NCBI GenBank assembly: GCA_963819755.1 | Contig: CAWFXB010000002.1 | Coordinates: 62,001-126,000, forward strand | Direction of reading: 5' to 3' | Source: VRUE01 sp963819755 | Lineage (GTDB): Bacteria > Actinomycetota > Thermoleophilia > Solirubrobacterales > 70-9 | DNA length: 64,000 nt | Shown here: positions 53,328 to 61,872 of the stretch, in pieces | Layout of the letters: the number at the start of each line of letters is the position of its first letter | Position numbering within the stretch: the first letter of the stretch is position 1 | Made by a program: the position numbers and the translations under genes | Notes under the pieces: model-generated | What the model was told of the DNA's origin: nothing | The model's input: the letters and a program-made list of their open reading frames with translations, nothing else | The model's database searches: none

Positions 53328-54764
53328 ATGGCCTCCGAGACCGCAGACCGCACCCACCCCAACGTCACCCTCGCCGTGCTCGCGCTCGGCGGGCTGTCAT
53401 ACGCGATGCTGAGCTCGCTCGTCGTCCCGGCGCTGCCGACGATGGAGCAGGAGCTCCACACCACTGAGACCGGCATCACCTGGCTGCTCACCGGCTACCT
53501 GCTGGCCGCCTCGGTCGGAACGGCGATCATCGGCCGCCTCGGCGACATGTACGGCAAGGAGAAGCTGCTGCTCTGGACCCTCGCCATCCTCACCGTCGGC
53601 ACCCTGCTCGCCGCCGTGTCGACCTCACTGCCGATGCTGATTGCCGCGCGCGTGATCCAGGGCGTCGCCGGCGGCATCTTCCCGCTCGCCTTCGGCATCG
53701 TCCGCGACGAGTTCCCGGCCGAGAAGGTGGCGGGCGGGATCGGCCTGCTCTCGGCGATCCTCGGCGTCGGCGGCGGCGCGGGAATCGTGCTCTCGGGCGT
53801 GATCGTCGAGCACCTCGACTACCACTGGCTCTTCTGGATCCCGCTGGTGGCGATCGTCGCCGCCGCGATCCTCACCTGGCGCCTCGTCCCCGAATCGCCG
53901 GTGCGCGTCCCCGGCCGGGTCAACTGGCTCGCGGCGGCGCTGATGACGATCGGCATCTCGGCCGTGCTCCTGGCGATCAGCCAGACCACCGAGTGGGGAT
54001 GGGTGTCGGCGAAGACGGCCGGCCTCACTCTCGCCGGCTTCGCCTTCGTCGCCGCCTGGATCGCGGTCGAGGTGCGCAGCGACACGCCGCTGGTCGACAT
54101 GGCGATGATGCGCGTGCGCGGGGTCTGGACGACCAACGCCGCTGCCTTCCTGCTCGGCGCCGGGCTCTACGCCTCCTTCATCGTCTTCCCCCAGTTCGCG
54201 CAGCTGCCGACGAGCACTGGCTTCGGCTTCGGCGCCTCGGTCGTCGTCTCGGGCCTCTACCTGCTGCCTGCGACCATCGGCATGACGATCCTCGGGATCA
54301 AGGCCGGCGCGATCTCCGCCCGGTTCGGCTCCCGTGCGGCGCTGCTCGGCGGCACCGTCTTTTCGATCGCCTCCTTCCTGATGCTGGCGCTGGCCCACAA
54401 CGAGCCCTGGGAGTTCCTGGTCGCCGCCTCGCTGCTCGGGGTCGGCATCGGCCTGGCCTTCGCCGCGCTCGGCAACCTCATCGTCCAGGCGGTCCCCAGC
54501 CATCAGACCGGGGTCGCGAGCGGCGTCAACACCGTGATGCGGACCCTGGGCGGGGCGCTCGGCGGCCAGCTCTCGGCGACCTTCATCGCCGAACACACCG
54601 CCAACGGCCTGCCCACCGTGACCGGCTTCACCGAGACCTTCCTGATGGCGACCGGCTTCCTCGTCCTCTGCTTCTTCACCGGCCTGCTGGTGCCGAAAGC
54701 ACTCGGCGGCTCGCGCTCCGCCGAGGCTCCCGAGGTCGCGGTTCCCGAAGGCGCCCAGGCATGA
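53328..54764 (+). CDS. MFS transporter, DHA2-like (14 helices)
   Basis: 478 residues. MFS motif A (GRLGDMYGKEKLLLW) follows TM2, and motif C-like glycines in GIGLLSAILGVGGGAGIVLSG mark the antiporter class. The 14-helix length and the pattern LTGYLLAASVGTAIIGRLGD agree with EmrB/QacA multidrug exporters. Divergent tetR with an operator suggests substrate-induced expression. It overlaps the FMN reductase gene by four bases. Confidence 0.92.
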   Translation: MASETADRTHPNVTLAVLALGGLSYAMLSSLVVPALPTMEQELHTTETGITWLLTGYLLAASVGTAIIGRLGDMYGKEKLLLWTLAILTVGTLLAAVSTSLPMLIAARVIQGVAGGIFPLAFGIVRDEFPAEKVAGGIGLLSAILGVGGGAGIVLSGVIVEHLDYHWLFWIPLVAIVAAAILTWRLVPESPVRVPGRVNWLAAALMTIGISAVLLAISQTTEWGWVSAKTAGLTLAGFAFVAAWIAVEVRSDTPLVDMAMMRVRGVWTTNAAAFLLGAGLYASFIVFPQFAQLPTSTGFGFGASVVVSGLYLLPATIGMTILGIKAGAISARFGSRAALLGGTVFSIASFLMLALAHNEPWEFLVAASLLGVGIGLAFAALGNLIVQAVPSHQTGVASGVNTVMRTLGGALGGQLSATFIAEHTANGLPTVTGFTETFLMATGFLVLCFFTGLLVPKALGGSRSAEAPEVAVPEGAQA

Positions 54765-55348
54765 GCGGTGCACCCAGGATCCAGGTGATCCTCGCCAGCA
54801 CCCGGGAGGGGCGGTTCGGCGAGAAGGCGGCGGCGTGGGCCATGGACCGGCTCAGCCAGCGCAGCGACCTCGAGGCCGAGCTCGTCGACCTGCGCGACTA
54901 CCCGATGCCTTTCTACGAGCAGACCCGTCCGCCCGCCTACGGCCACCGCGAATACCCGCCCGAGGTCACCCGTTGGGCAGAGAAGGTCGAGCAGGCCGGC
55001 GGCTACCTCGTCGTCACCCCCGAGTACAACCACGGCTACCCGGCGGTGCTCAAGAACGCCCTAGACCAGGTCTTTCCTGAGCTGAACCGCAAGCCGATCG
55101 CCTTCGTCGGCTACGGCAACTCCGGCGGCGCTCGCTCGATCGAGCAGCTCAGGCTCGTCTCGGTCGAGCTCGAAATGGCGCCGCTGCGCCATGCGGTCCA
55201 CATCCTGCCAGCAGTGATGGTCCCCGCCATTCAGGCGGAGGACCCGTTCGACATCGAGCTCCTCGCCTCTCTTGACGAACGCCTCGACACCGCCGCAACC
55301 GACCTGGTCTGGTGGGCGGACGCGCTCGCGCGAGCACGCGCCGGCTGA
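54761..55348 (+). CDS. NADPH-dependent FMN reductase-like protein
   Basis: 195 residues, flavodoxin-like fold: IQVILASTREGRFGEKAAAWAMDRL (FMN phosphate loop), VVTPEYNHGYPAVLKNALDQVF and FVGYGNSGGARSIEQLRLV. The three blocks identify the NADPH-dependent FMN/quinone/azo reductase family. ATG overlaps the MFS stop. Co-expression with an exporter suggests detoxification of a redox-active compound. Confidence 0.92.
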   Translation: MSGAPRIQVILASTREGRFGEKAAAWAMDRLSQRSDLEAELVDLRDYPMPFYEQTRPPAYGHREYPPEVTRWAEKVEQAGGYLVVTPEYNHGYPAVLKNALDQVFPELNRKPIAFVGYGNSGGARSIEQLRLVSVELEMAPLRHAVHILPAVMVPAIQAEDPFDIELLASLDERLDTAATDLVWWADALARARAG

Positions 55349-55388
55349 AGACTTCAGCTGAAGAGATCGCCAAGAGAGCGCTCCAGGC

Positions 55389-55637
55389 CTAAGAGCCGCG
55401 AATCGCTTGCCCGGCGATGTTCTTCAACCGCGTTCGATCCCGCTGCGGCAAGGCGCTCGGCCGTCCCTTCGACTTCTTCACCAACCGCCAGAACTCGTGC
55501 TGTTCTTTCTGGGTCAGGTTGGCCTGGACTCGGTCGCGACCCTTGGCGCTGAGCCAGAGCACGACCGTCCACACCATCCTCCAAGGAATCCGCCTCCAAG
55601 TTGCGGGCACGGCGCGACGCATGATCCAAGCTGGCAT
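55389..55637 (-). CDS. Small Arg-rich conserved protein, unknown
   Basis: 82 residues. It begins directly after the stop of the upstream gene (TAGATG). The centre reads WRRIPWRMVWTVVLWLSAKGRDRVQANLTQKEQHEFWRLVKKSKGRPS, an amphipathic helix with a Trp-rich N-terminus, followed by a short helix. I have seen similar short proteins in Thermoleophilia; function unknown. It is part of an operon with 55638-56120. Confidence 0.7.
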   Translation of the reverse strand: MPAWIMRRAVPATWRRIPWRMVWTVVLWLSAKGRDRVQANLTQKEQHEFWRLVKKSKGRPSALPQRDRTRLKNIAGQAIRGS

Positions 55638-56120
55638 CTAGGAGGCAGGATCCTCGCCGGCCGCCAACTCGAGTGAGCCGTCGCGCACGGCGGTGAGGTG
55701 GCGCTCTTGGATCGGCAGCGCCCAGTCGACCAGCCCTTGGACGCCGTCCTCACCCGCGGTCTCGTTCAGCTTGCCGAGGATCGCCCAGTGCCCGACCTCG
55801 CCGGCCTCGGCCATAATCAGGAACTCGAAGCCGTCGAGCTCGTCGGAATCCTCGCCGAGGTAGGTCCGCATCATCTCGGTGGCCTCGCTCTTCGTTTCTT
55901 GGGCCTTTTCGAGGATCGCGGTCTTCTTGCCTTCGCGCTGGCCGGCCAGCTCTACGCAGCGGCTTTCGGTTTCTTCGGCCTCCTCGCGCATCTGCTTCAG
56001 CGTCTCGGTGAGGGAACTGCCATCGAGCAGCGATTCGACTTTCTTGGTCGTCTCTTGCGCGGCTCCGGCGAGGCCGGTCACCTCGGCGAGCTTCTCCTCC
56101 AGGGTCGTCAGGTCAGCCAT
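55638..56120 (-). CDS. Ferritin-like or coiled-coil protein, unknown
   Basis: 160 residues, almost all helical: a heptad-rich N-terminal half (LEEKLAEVTGLAGAAQETTKKVESLLD, MREEAEETESRCVEL) and a C-terminal half EFLIMAEAGEVGHWAILGKLNETAGEDGVQGLVDWALPIQERHLTAV. The latter has His/Glu spacing reminiscent of ferritin-like DUF892 proteins. One of three helical stress-type proteins clustered here. The intergenic region upstream contains a structured sequence discussed separately. Confidence 0.6.
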   Translation of the reverse strand: MADLTTLEEKLAEVTGLAGAAQETTKKVESLLDGSSLTETLKQMREEAEETESRCVELAGQREGKKTAILEKAQETKSEATEMMRTYLGEDSDELDGFEFLIMAEAGEVGHWAILGKLNETAGEDGVQGLVDWALPIQERHLTAVRDGSLELAAGEDPAS

Positions 56121-56140
56121 GCTTCTCCTTGTCAGTCGGG

Positions 56141-56226
56141 CCCGTGAAGGTCCGGCCGGCAGCCGACACTTCCCTCGAGGCGATCAGGTTCAGGTGTCTC
56201 ATACCCGGCAAGGCGGGTAGTCAAGC
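56141..56226 (-). promoter_or_regulatory. Structured leader with TPP-riboswitch-like words
   Basis: On the minus strand the words TGAGA and GAACCTGATC occur 4 bases apart and GAGGGAAG follows, the order known from TPP riboswitches. There is an upstream hairpin ACCCG/CGGGT and an outer stem GACAC/GTGTC. The P5 arm between CTGATC and AGGGA is missing, so it is at best a degenerate or chance resemblance. It ends some 20 bases before the 56120 start. Confidence 0.25.
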
Positions 56227-56233
56227 CTCGACC

Positions 56234-56710
56234 GTGCTTTATCTCCCCATCTACCTGAACGACCACTTGGCCGGCGCAACCGTCGGCGTCGAGCTGGCGC
56301 GACGGGTGCATGCCAGCAACCGAGGGGACGAGGCTTTCGGGGAGCCCCTGGGCCGGATCTGCAGGGAAATCGAGGGGGACCGCGCCGCCCTCGAGCAGGC
56401 CATCGACCGGCTCGGCCTTTCTCGGAGCCGCATCAAGCCGGCCGGTGCCTGGGTTGCGGAGAAGCTGGGCCGCCTGAAGTTGAACGGGCGCCTGCGTGGC
56501 TACTCCCCGCTGAGCCGGCTGCTCGAGCTGGAGGGCTTGATGATCGGAATCACGGGCAAGATGGCCCTGTGGAAGACCCTTGCTGCGCTGGAGGATGCCG
56601 AGAGTCTGGGGCTCGACTTTGCGCAGCTGACCGCGCGAGCCGCGGAGCAGCGCTCCGCGGTCGAAGATCTCCATCGACTCGCGGGCGCGGCCCTCGCGGC
56701 CGGCGACTAG
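56234..56710 (+). CDS. Helical protein, unknown, ferritin-like
   Basis: 158 residues from GTG 56234 (VLYLPIYLNDHLAGATVGVELARR). The rest is helical with EIEGDRAALEQAIDRLG and EGLMIGITGKMALWKTLAAL. It recalls the short ferritin-like proteins found in actinobacteria, but I cannot name it. It converges with the DUF892 gene, overlapping by four bases. Part of a cluster of three small helical proteins, which suggests a common stress role. Confidence 0.65.
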   Translation: MLYLPIYLNDHLAGATVGVELARRVHASNRGDEAFGEPLGRICREIEGDRAALEQAIDRLGLSRSRIKPAGAWVAEKLGRLKLNGRLRGYSPLSRLLELEGLMIGITGKMALWKTLAALEDAESLGLDFAQLTARAAEQRSAVEDLHRLAGAALAAGD

Positions 56711-57309
56711 GAAGCGCGGGCCGGCTTTCGAGCCCGCCTGGCTTTGGCGGGCCGTTTCGCAGCCGGCGGTTTGCGCGAGCGTGAAGCGGCTTTGCGCTGA
56801 GCGCTGGGCACCTCTTCGCTGACGACGGCGCCGGTCAGCGACTTGATCTGTCCGGCGAGGAATTTCGCCATCCGTTCCTCCTCGCGGCGGATCCCCTTCG
56901 CCAGTTTCGCCGTCTCGCGGTCGCCGACTTTTTCGGCGAGCGTCTCGATCGCCAGGTAGGTGGCGATCTCCTCGTGCTCGTTGAAGTACTCGGTCTTGGC
57001 GTTCTTCAGCATCTTCTCCTGCTCACCGCTGCCGCGGATCATGTGCAGCGGCCCCTTCGCTGCCGCCATCACCTTGCCGACGGCCGTCTGCGTCATCTGC
57101 CCACCGCCGCCGAGCTTCTTGATCCGGCGCTCGAGCCCTTTTGCGTGCGCCTTGGTCTCACGCAGATGCCGCTGGAGCCGTTTCTTGTACGGCGCCTTGG
57201 TGGTCATCGCGATGTGGGCCTCGAGTGAGGTCTCCAGTTCCTTCTCCTTGCCGAAGGCCTCGCCGAGGTACTGGACTAACTTCGTGTCGCGCTCGTTCAG
57301 ATCCGCCAT
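56707..57309 (-). CDS. DUF892 ferritin-like protein with basic tail
   Basis: 200 residues from ATG 57309. Residues 1-155 are a DUF892/YciF-like four-helix bundle: LGEAFGKEKELETSLEAHI, RHLRETKAHAKGLERRIKKLGG, AKTEYFNEHEEIATYLAIETLAEKVGDRETAKLAKGIRREEERMAKFL, with Glu/His of a potential di-iron site. The last 45 residues are Lys/Arg/Ala/Pro-rich (SRKPPAAKRPAKARRARKPAR), like a histone H1 tail, so it could bind DNA as Dps-like proteins do. That combination suggests DNA protection from iron damage, an inference. Confidence 0.82.
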   Translation of the reverse strand: MADLNERDTKLVQYLGEAFGKEKELETSLEAHIAMTTKAPYKKRLQRHLRETKAHAKGLERRIKKLGGGGQMTQTAVGKVMAAAKGPLHMIRGSGEQEKMLKNAKTEYFNEHEEIATYLAIETLAEKVGDRETAKLAKGIRREEERMAKFLAGQIKSLTGAVVSEEVPSAQRKAASRSRKPPAAKRPAKARRARKPARAS

Positions 57310-57486
57310 TTCAATCTCCCGTCTCGCTGTCTGTTCGGCGTCGCCTACCCGGCCCACGAGGAGCCCTAAACGAGCGTCCCAGAGGCTTAGCTGATCTCTC
57401 AGCTCATCCTCAGCACCAGCGACATGAGATTGCCAAGCGAATCGCGACTACAAGCCAAGTCATCGCTATGCTGCGGCGCGCAACAT

Positions 57487-57558
57487 GGCGGCCATAGTTC
57501 AACGGTAGAACTTCGCGTTGTGGTCGCGACAATGAGGGTTCGATTCCCTCTGGTCGCC
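57487..57558 (+). tRNA. tRNA-His (GTG)
   Basis: A complete cloverleaf: G-1 at 57487, acceptor GCGGCCA/TGGTCGC, D-arm GTTC-AACGGTA-GAAC, anticodon arm TCGCG-TTGTGGT-CGCGA, T-arm GAGGG-TTCGATT-CCCTC, and C73. The extra G-1 opposite C73 is the identity element of tRNA-His. The CCA end is not encoded. Its arms differ from the remnants at 331, 4021 and 29731. Confidence 0.93.
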
Positions 57559-57560
57559 TT

Positions 57561-58277
57561 TTAGCGGTTGCCGATCGCCAGGCTGGCAAAGGCCCGAAAG
57601 CCCGGCGTCGAGCGGTCGGTAAGCGTTTCCTGGGCTTCGCCGGCCTGTCGGCGAAGCCCAGCTGGCGCCCCGGGGCCGAGCGCAGCTCGAGCTTCCTCGG
57701 CCATCTCTGGCTCGGCCAGCCAGGCGTCCACCAGGCTTGCGTCGGCCTCCGGGTGGAAGAGGATGCCCCAAGCGTTGCCGTGGCGGAACGCCTGCAGCTC
57801 CGTCTTCGCCGAGGACGCCAGGCGCACGGCGCCGTCCGGCAGGTCGAAGACGTCGCCGTGCCAGTGCAGGACCGTCGTCCGCGGTGCGAGCGCGCCGGCG
57901 ACCGGGTCCGCGGGATCGTGGATCTCCACCGGCGCGAAGCCGATCTCAGGCCCCTCCCCCGCCCTCACCTCGGCTCCGAGCGCCCGCGCCAGGAGCTGGG
58001 CACCGAGGCAGATACCGAGCACTGGCATCTCCAGGCGCACCGCCTCTGCCAGCCAATCGTGCTCCGCCGCCAGCCCCGGATAGAGCTCGACTTCGTCGAC
58101 GTTCATCGGGCCGCCCATGACGAGGGCTCCCGAGACCTCGGCGTGACTCGGCAGCGGGTCGCCGGCCAGCGGTTCGACCGTCCTCACCTCCAGCCCGGCA
58201 CAGACATCCAGAATCCGGTGCGGTGTCTCCCAGGACACATGTTGGATGGCCAGCAGGACTGGGCGGTCGGTGCTCAT
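57561..58277 (-). CDS. Class I glutamine amidotransferase
   Basis: 238 residues of the GATase1 fold. Nucleophile motif GICLGAQLLARALG with Cys near 94, and the His-Glu pair in GILFHPEAD near 170-178. The substrate-binding region ALVMGGPMNVDEVELYPGL follows the usual GMP-synthase-like pattern. The domain stands alone, so it acts as a gamma-glutamyl hydrolase or as a separate glutaminase subunit. Its stop is two bases past the tRNA-His end; convergent with the tRNA. Confidence 0.92.
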   Translation of the reverse strand: MSTDRPVLLAIQHVSWETPHRILDVCAGLEVRTVEPLAGDPLPSHAEVSGALVMGGPMNVDEVELYPGLAAEHDWLAEAVRLEMPVLGICLGAQLLARALGAEVRAGEGPEIGFAPVEIHDPADPVAGALAPRTTVLHWHGDVFDLPDGAVRLASSAKTELQAFRHGNAWGILFHPEADASLVDAWLAEPEMAEEARAALGPGAPAGLRRQAGEAQETLTDRSTPGFRAFASLAIGNR

Positions 58278-58309
58278 CGCGGGCAGGCTAACCGCGCTAC
58301 GGTTGCCGG

Positions 58310-58555
58310 GTGCCAGTGCGACGCGGGATCGCTTTCTTCCGACCGGAGGCTCGTCCGGCGACCCTTACCGGCGCCCAGATGCGCGGTGCGGCGGCGATCG
58401 GGGCGCTTGCCGTCGGTGCCGCCACGGCCGGCGGCTTCGCGATCGGCCGGCTCACCGTCGGTCGCCTCTCGATCGACAGGGCGGCGATCAACCGCCTGAA
58501 GATCGGCGAGCTCGAGGTCGAGAGGCTCAACTTGCCGGACGACTCACCGAAATGA
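58310..58555 (+). CDS. Small repeat protein (beta-solenoid-like)
   Basis: 81 residues with a five-residue rhythm of small and basic residues: GAAAIGALAVGAATAGGFAIGRLTVGRLSIDRAAINRLKIGELEVERL. This resembles a short pentapeptide-like or beta-helix strip. Similar proteins are known in Thermoleophilia. Its stop overlaps the following ATG (ATGA), so the two genes are coupled. Confidence 0.68.
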   Translation: MPVRRGIAFFRPEARPATLTGAQMRGAAAIGALAVGAATAGGFAIGRLTVGRLSIDRAAINRLKIGELEVERLNLPDDSPK

Positions 58556-59589
58556 TTCGCGGGACGTGCCGGTGGATAGCGGTCCATATGGACCTCTCAG
58601 CACCGGCACGTCTGGTTCCGATCCTCGCGTTGCTGGTCACCGGCGCCGCTTTCGTGCCGGCGCAAGCTCAGGCCGTCGGCCCCTATCCGGACCTCGGCAG
58701 CTGCCAGGTCTTCCCAGATCCGCCGGCCTCGATCTCCCCCACTGCGCCCTCGCTCCCCAACGAGGCCGCCTGGAACCAGGACATCTCCCGCGCCCCCGTC
58801 GTGGCCAACTCCGCCGCGACCATCGCCTACATCGACTCCCACGGGGGCGACCACCTCCACCCCGACTTCGGCTCGCCGCGCACCTACGGCTTCCCCTACG
58901 CCGTCGTCGGCGCCGACCAGCCCGAGCTGCCGATCCACTACACCGCCTACGGCGACGAGAGCGACCGCGGGCCGTTCCCGATCCCGGCCGGCGCCCCGGT
59001 CGAGGGCGGCCAGCACAGCGACGGTGACCGGCACGTGCTCGTCGTCGACCGCTCCAGCTGCACGCTCTTCGAGCTCTACCGCGGCTTCGCCCAGCGGGGC
59101 GGAAGACCGCACTGGAACGCCGACTCGGGCGTCAAGTGGGACCTGCGCTCGACCGCGTTGCGGCCCGACTCCTGGACCTCGGCGGATGCCGCTGGGCTGC
59201 CGATCTTCCCCGGCCTCGTCCGCTACGACGAGGTCACCTCCGGCCGGCTCGACCACGCAATCCGGGTCACCTTCGACAGCACCCGCAACGCCTGGGTCCA
59301 CCCCGCCACGCACTGCGCCGGCGACACCGCCAACCCGAACGCGCCGGCGATGGGGACGCGGCTGCGGCTGAAGCCCGGCTACGGCCTCGGGCGCTTCAGC
59401 GGCGCGGCGAAGACGATCGCCGAAGCGATGAAGCGCTACGGGATGATCGTCGCCGACAACGGCTCCAACTGGTACTTCAGCGGCAGCAGCGACCGGCGCT
59501 GGGATGACGAGAACCTCGATCAGCTGAAGGGGATCCCGGGCAGCGCCTTCCAGGTCGTGCGCAGCGCCGCCCACGCGCACGCCTGCTGA
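58552..59589 (+). CDS. Secreted protein of unknown function
   Basis: 345 residues from ATG 58552. It has a signal-like segment (LVPILALLVTGAAFVPAQAQA, cut near 40). The mature part is rich in aromatic and acidic residues (GHGGDHLHPDFGS-type loops, WDLRSTALRPDSWTSADAAGLPIF, MGTRLRLKPGYGLGRFSGAAKTIAEAMKRYGMIVADNGSNWYFSG). This combination recurs in secreted bacterial proteins, and I recall it as conserved but uncharacterised. Only two Cys flank the domain. Possibly a carbohydrate-active protein. Confidence 0.78.
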   Translation: MIRGTCRWIAVHMDLSAPARLVPILALLVTGAAFVPAQAQAVGPYPDLGSCQVFPDPPASISPTAPSLPNEAAWNQDISRAPVVANSAATIAYIDSHGGDHLHPDFGSPRTYGFPYAVVGADQPELPIHYTAYGDESDRGPFPIPAGAPVEGGQHSDGDRHVLVVDRSSCTLFELYRGFAQRGGRPHWNADSGVKWDLRSTALRPDSWTSADAAGLPIFPGLVRYDEVTSGRLDHAIRVTFDSTRNAWVHPATHCAGDTANPNAPAMGTRLRLKPGYGLGRFSGAAKTIAEAMKRYGMIVADNGSNWYFSGSSDRRWDDENLDQLKGIPGSAFQVVRSAAHAHAC

Positions 59590-59592
59590 GCC

Positions 59593-60189
59593 TCAACCGC
59601 CGCCCAGCGAGACGTGGCGAAACTCGGCCCGCAGCCGGGACCCGAGCTCCGCCGCCGGACCCTCGTCCCTCTCCTCCCCCTCACCGCTTATCAGCACCAC
59701 CTCGTTTGCCGGGAAGCTCTGCAGTTGGTCCTCCACGGCCTGTACGACGTCCTCGTCGCCGACCCGTGCCTCGGCCGCAATGCCGGCCTTGGCCAGCGCC
59801 GCCACGGTGGCGACCAGGTTCTCCTGGGCGACCTGGCGCGCTCCCTCCACATCGGAGGCCCAGCGATCGAGAAAGCCGATCCTGGCCGGCGAGAGGACGA
59901 GCACGTCGGCGTCCTCGCTACCGCTGCCGAGCGTCGCCGCGGCGGCGATCCGACCAACCGCGGCTGGCTCCTCGACCGGACAGGTGGTAACGAGAAGGAC
60001 GTGGCGCCTACCGTCCTTGGCGGGCGAGCCCAGGGGGCCCAGCGGGCGCTGGCGCACCGCGATCAAGACGATCGCGAACGCAACCAGCGCCGCGATGCCA
60101 ACACCTAGACCGGGGCCAGCGATCGCGAATCCCGCAACTATCGGGACCACGATCGCGGCCGCGATCAAGGGCAACTTCCAAGGGGCCAT
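59593..60189 (-). CDS. Membrane-anchored USP-like protein
   Basis: 198 residues with one or two N-terminal helices (LPLIAAAIVVPIVAGFAIAGPGLGVGIAALVAFAIVLIAV), then a universal-stress-like domain (HVLLVTTCPVEEPAAVGRI, ADVLVLSPARIGFLD, ARVGDEDVVQAVEDQLQSFPANEVVLISGEGEE). The second half is of the same type as the C-terminal domain of the COG4705-like protein at 40874-42127. Function unknown; it may respond to nucleotide or redox state. Confidence 0.75.
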   Translation of the reverse strand: MAPWKLPLIAAAIVVPIVAGFAIAGPGLGVGIAALVAFAIVLIAVRQRPLGPLGSPAKDGRRHVLLVTTCPVEEPAAVGRIAAAATLGSGSEDADVLVLSPARIGFLDRWASDVEGARQVAQENLVATVAALAKAGIAAEARVGDEDVVQAVEDQLQSFPANEVVLISGEGEERDEGPAAELGSRLRAEFRHVSLGGG

Positions 60190-60213
60190 GGCCCCGATTG
60201 TGGCTAGGAGCGT

Positions 60214-60357
60214 CTAAACGCGACGCCTGGTGCCACCGAACATCGGAAATAGCAGCATCGCCAGTCCGATCAGGATCACGATGATCCCGAGGACGTAGCT
60301 GACGAGCAGCGCGAGCACGATCCCAACGAGGATTACAACTATTGAGCTTGGAGTCAT
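60214..60357 (-). CDS. 47-residue membrane peptide
   Basis: A frame too short for standard length cut-offs but complete: ATG 60357 to TAG 60214, 47 residues. Almost the whole length is a hydrophobic hairpin (VVILVGIVLALLVSYVL, GIIVILIGLAMLLFPMF) with an RRR tail. It resembles short DUF6131-like membrane proteins of actinobacteria. 24 bases separate it from the downstream USP-like gene. Confidence 0.5.
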   Translation of the reverse strand: MTPSSIVVILVGIVLALLVSYVLGIIVILIGLAMLLFPMFGGTRRRV

Positions 60358-60420
60358 GGCGTCTGTTTACCCTGCCCCGATTCCCGCAAACGCCTGAACT
60401 GGACAGCGGCTTCCTCGTGG

Positions 60421-61326
60421 TCAGGGACCCAGCTCTTCCTCCTCCAGGGCCCGTCGAAGGGCGTCATCGAACGACTCCGCCTCGATCGCGAACGGCGCGG
60501 CAGCGGAGGAGTCGGTCACCACGGTCGGGGTCGTCAGCCCCTCGACCAGGGGGCGCGCCACGCTCGTGTCAACGGGCGTGACCAGGCCCAGCCACAGCGA
60601 CGACAGCCAGGGCGTGACGAATGGCACTGGAATCTTCGGCCGCTTGCGCATACCCATCGCCGTCGCCATGCGGTCGAGCATCTCGGCGTAGGTGAGGATG
60701 TCGGGGCCGCCGATCTGCACCTCCCGCCCTGCCGACTCCTCCACCTCGGGCGCGCGCCGCAGGTACTCCACGGCGGCGTCGATGCCGATCGGCTGGGTGT
60801 CGGTCTGCAACCACGACGGGGTCACCATCACCGGCAACCGCCCCACCAGGTATCGCAACGTGCGGTAGGACTCGCTGCCCGCGCCGACCACCATCGCCGC
60901 CCTGAAGTAGGTGAGCGGTGGGCCCCAGGTCGTCAGCACGCGCGCGGTCTCGGCGCGGCTGCCCAGATGCTTGGAGGCACGCTCGTCACCGAGCCCACCG
61001 AGGTAGACGATTCGCCCAACCCCTTCCTCCCTCGCCATGCGGGCGAAGTTTCCCGCCGCCAGCCTCTCGCGCGCGGCGAAGTCGCCACCACCGGCCATCG
61101 AGTGAACGAGGTAATAGGCGACGTCGACACCCTTGCCGGCGCCCTCCAGGCTCGCCGCATCGGTGACGTCGCCGACGTGGACTTCGAAGCCCTCCGCTTC
61201 GAGCGTGGCGGCCTTGGCGCCGTCCCGCACCAGGCATCGCACCGGCACCTCAGAGTCGAGTAGCGAGCGTGCCAGCCGAGCGCCGACGAATCCCGTCGCT
61301 CCGGCTATCAGGACGCTGGCCTCGAT
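60421..61326 (-). CDS. NAD(P)-binding SDR/NmrA-like protein, start uncertain
   Basis: About 301 residues if read from ATC 61326 (IEASVLIAGATGFVGARLARSLL). The Rossmann motif GATGFVG lies before the first legal start at 61248, so that start cannot be the real one. No ATG, GTG or TTG is found in frame upstream, so a start-region indel or an ATC start is possible. Later motifs: VDVAYYLVHSMAGGG, IVYLGGLGDERASKHLGSR, EVQIGGPDILTYAEMLDRMA. It belongs to the atypical NmrA/CoA-epimerase type SDRs. Confidence 0.82.
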   Translation of the reverse strand: MEASVLIAGATGFVGARLARSLLDSEVPVRCLVRDGAKAATLEAEGFEVHVGDVTDAASLEGAGKGVDVAYYLVHSMAGGGDFAARERLAAGNFARMAREEGVGRIVYLGGLGDERASKHLGSRAETARVLTTWGPPLTYFRAAMVVGAGSESYRTLRYLVGRLPVMVTPSWLQTDTQPIGIDAAVEYLRRAPEVEESAGREVQIGGPDILTYAEMLDRMATAMGMRKRPKIPVPFVTPWLSSLWLGLVTPVDTSVARPLVEGLTTPTVVTDSSAAAPFAIEAESFDDALRRALEEEELGP

Positions 61327-61354
61327 GCTCCAGGCTACCCGCGACGCAGCGCTT

Positions 61355-61849
61355 TCACCCGAGCAGGCGAGAGCCGGCCCGGTCGCCGAACGAGACGAGG
61401 AAGCGGAGCATCCACCCGGCAGCCCACATGACGAACGTGCGAAAGGGCCCGTGGCGGCGGCGAGCCAAGGCTGGAGCGAAACGCCCGGCGACCCCGGCTA
61501 GACCGGGAAGCGGGCGGATGAAGAAGGAGATCTCGCGGATTCGCCCGTCGCCAGCGAGCCGTAGCAGTTGGGTCTCTTCGATCTCCTCACCGGCAAGCCG
61601 ACCCCGGTAGACGAGGATCCGCGTGCCGGCGTCGGCGAGCTCGTCGGTGTAGGTGAACTCGCCGAGCTCGCCGAAGACCATGCCGAACAGCTCGCGCGCA
61701 TCCTCGATCCCCTCGAACTCCAGCCGCGCGCTGACCGGCGAACGGATCACCACATCCGGGGTCAAGGTCGCCAGCAGCGCCTCGAGGTCCCGCCGTTCGG
61801 CCGCATCGCGGAAGGCGCTGACAGAGGGCTCGGGGGCGGGATCTGCCAT
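61355..61849 (-). CDS. NTF2/SnoaL-like protein with C-terminal tail
   Basis: 164 residues. SVSAFRDAAERRDLEALLATLTPDVVIRSPVSARLEFEG is the NTF2-like opening, ending near 125. An extra segment FVMWAAGWMLRFLVSFG may be a membrane-associated helix. Function unknown. A hairpin terminator separates it from the upstream peptide gene. Confidence 0.8.
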   Translation of the reverse strand: MADPAPEPSVSAFRDAAERRDLEALLATLTPDVVIRSPVSARLEFEGIEDARELFGMVFGELGEFTYTDELADAGTRILVYRGRLAGEEIEETQLLRLAGDGRIREISFFIRPLPGLAGVAGRFAPALARRRHGPFRTFVMWAAGWMLRFLVSFGDRAGSRLLG

Positions 61850-61872
61850 CGCGGCCAGTCTGGCAGCTCCGT

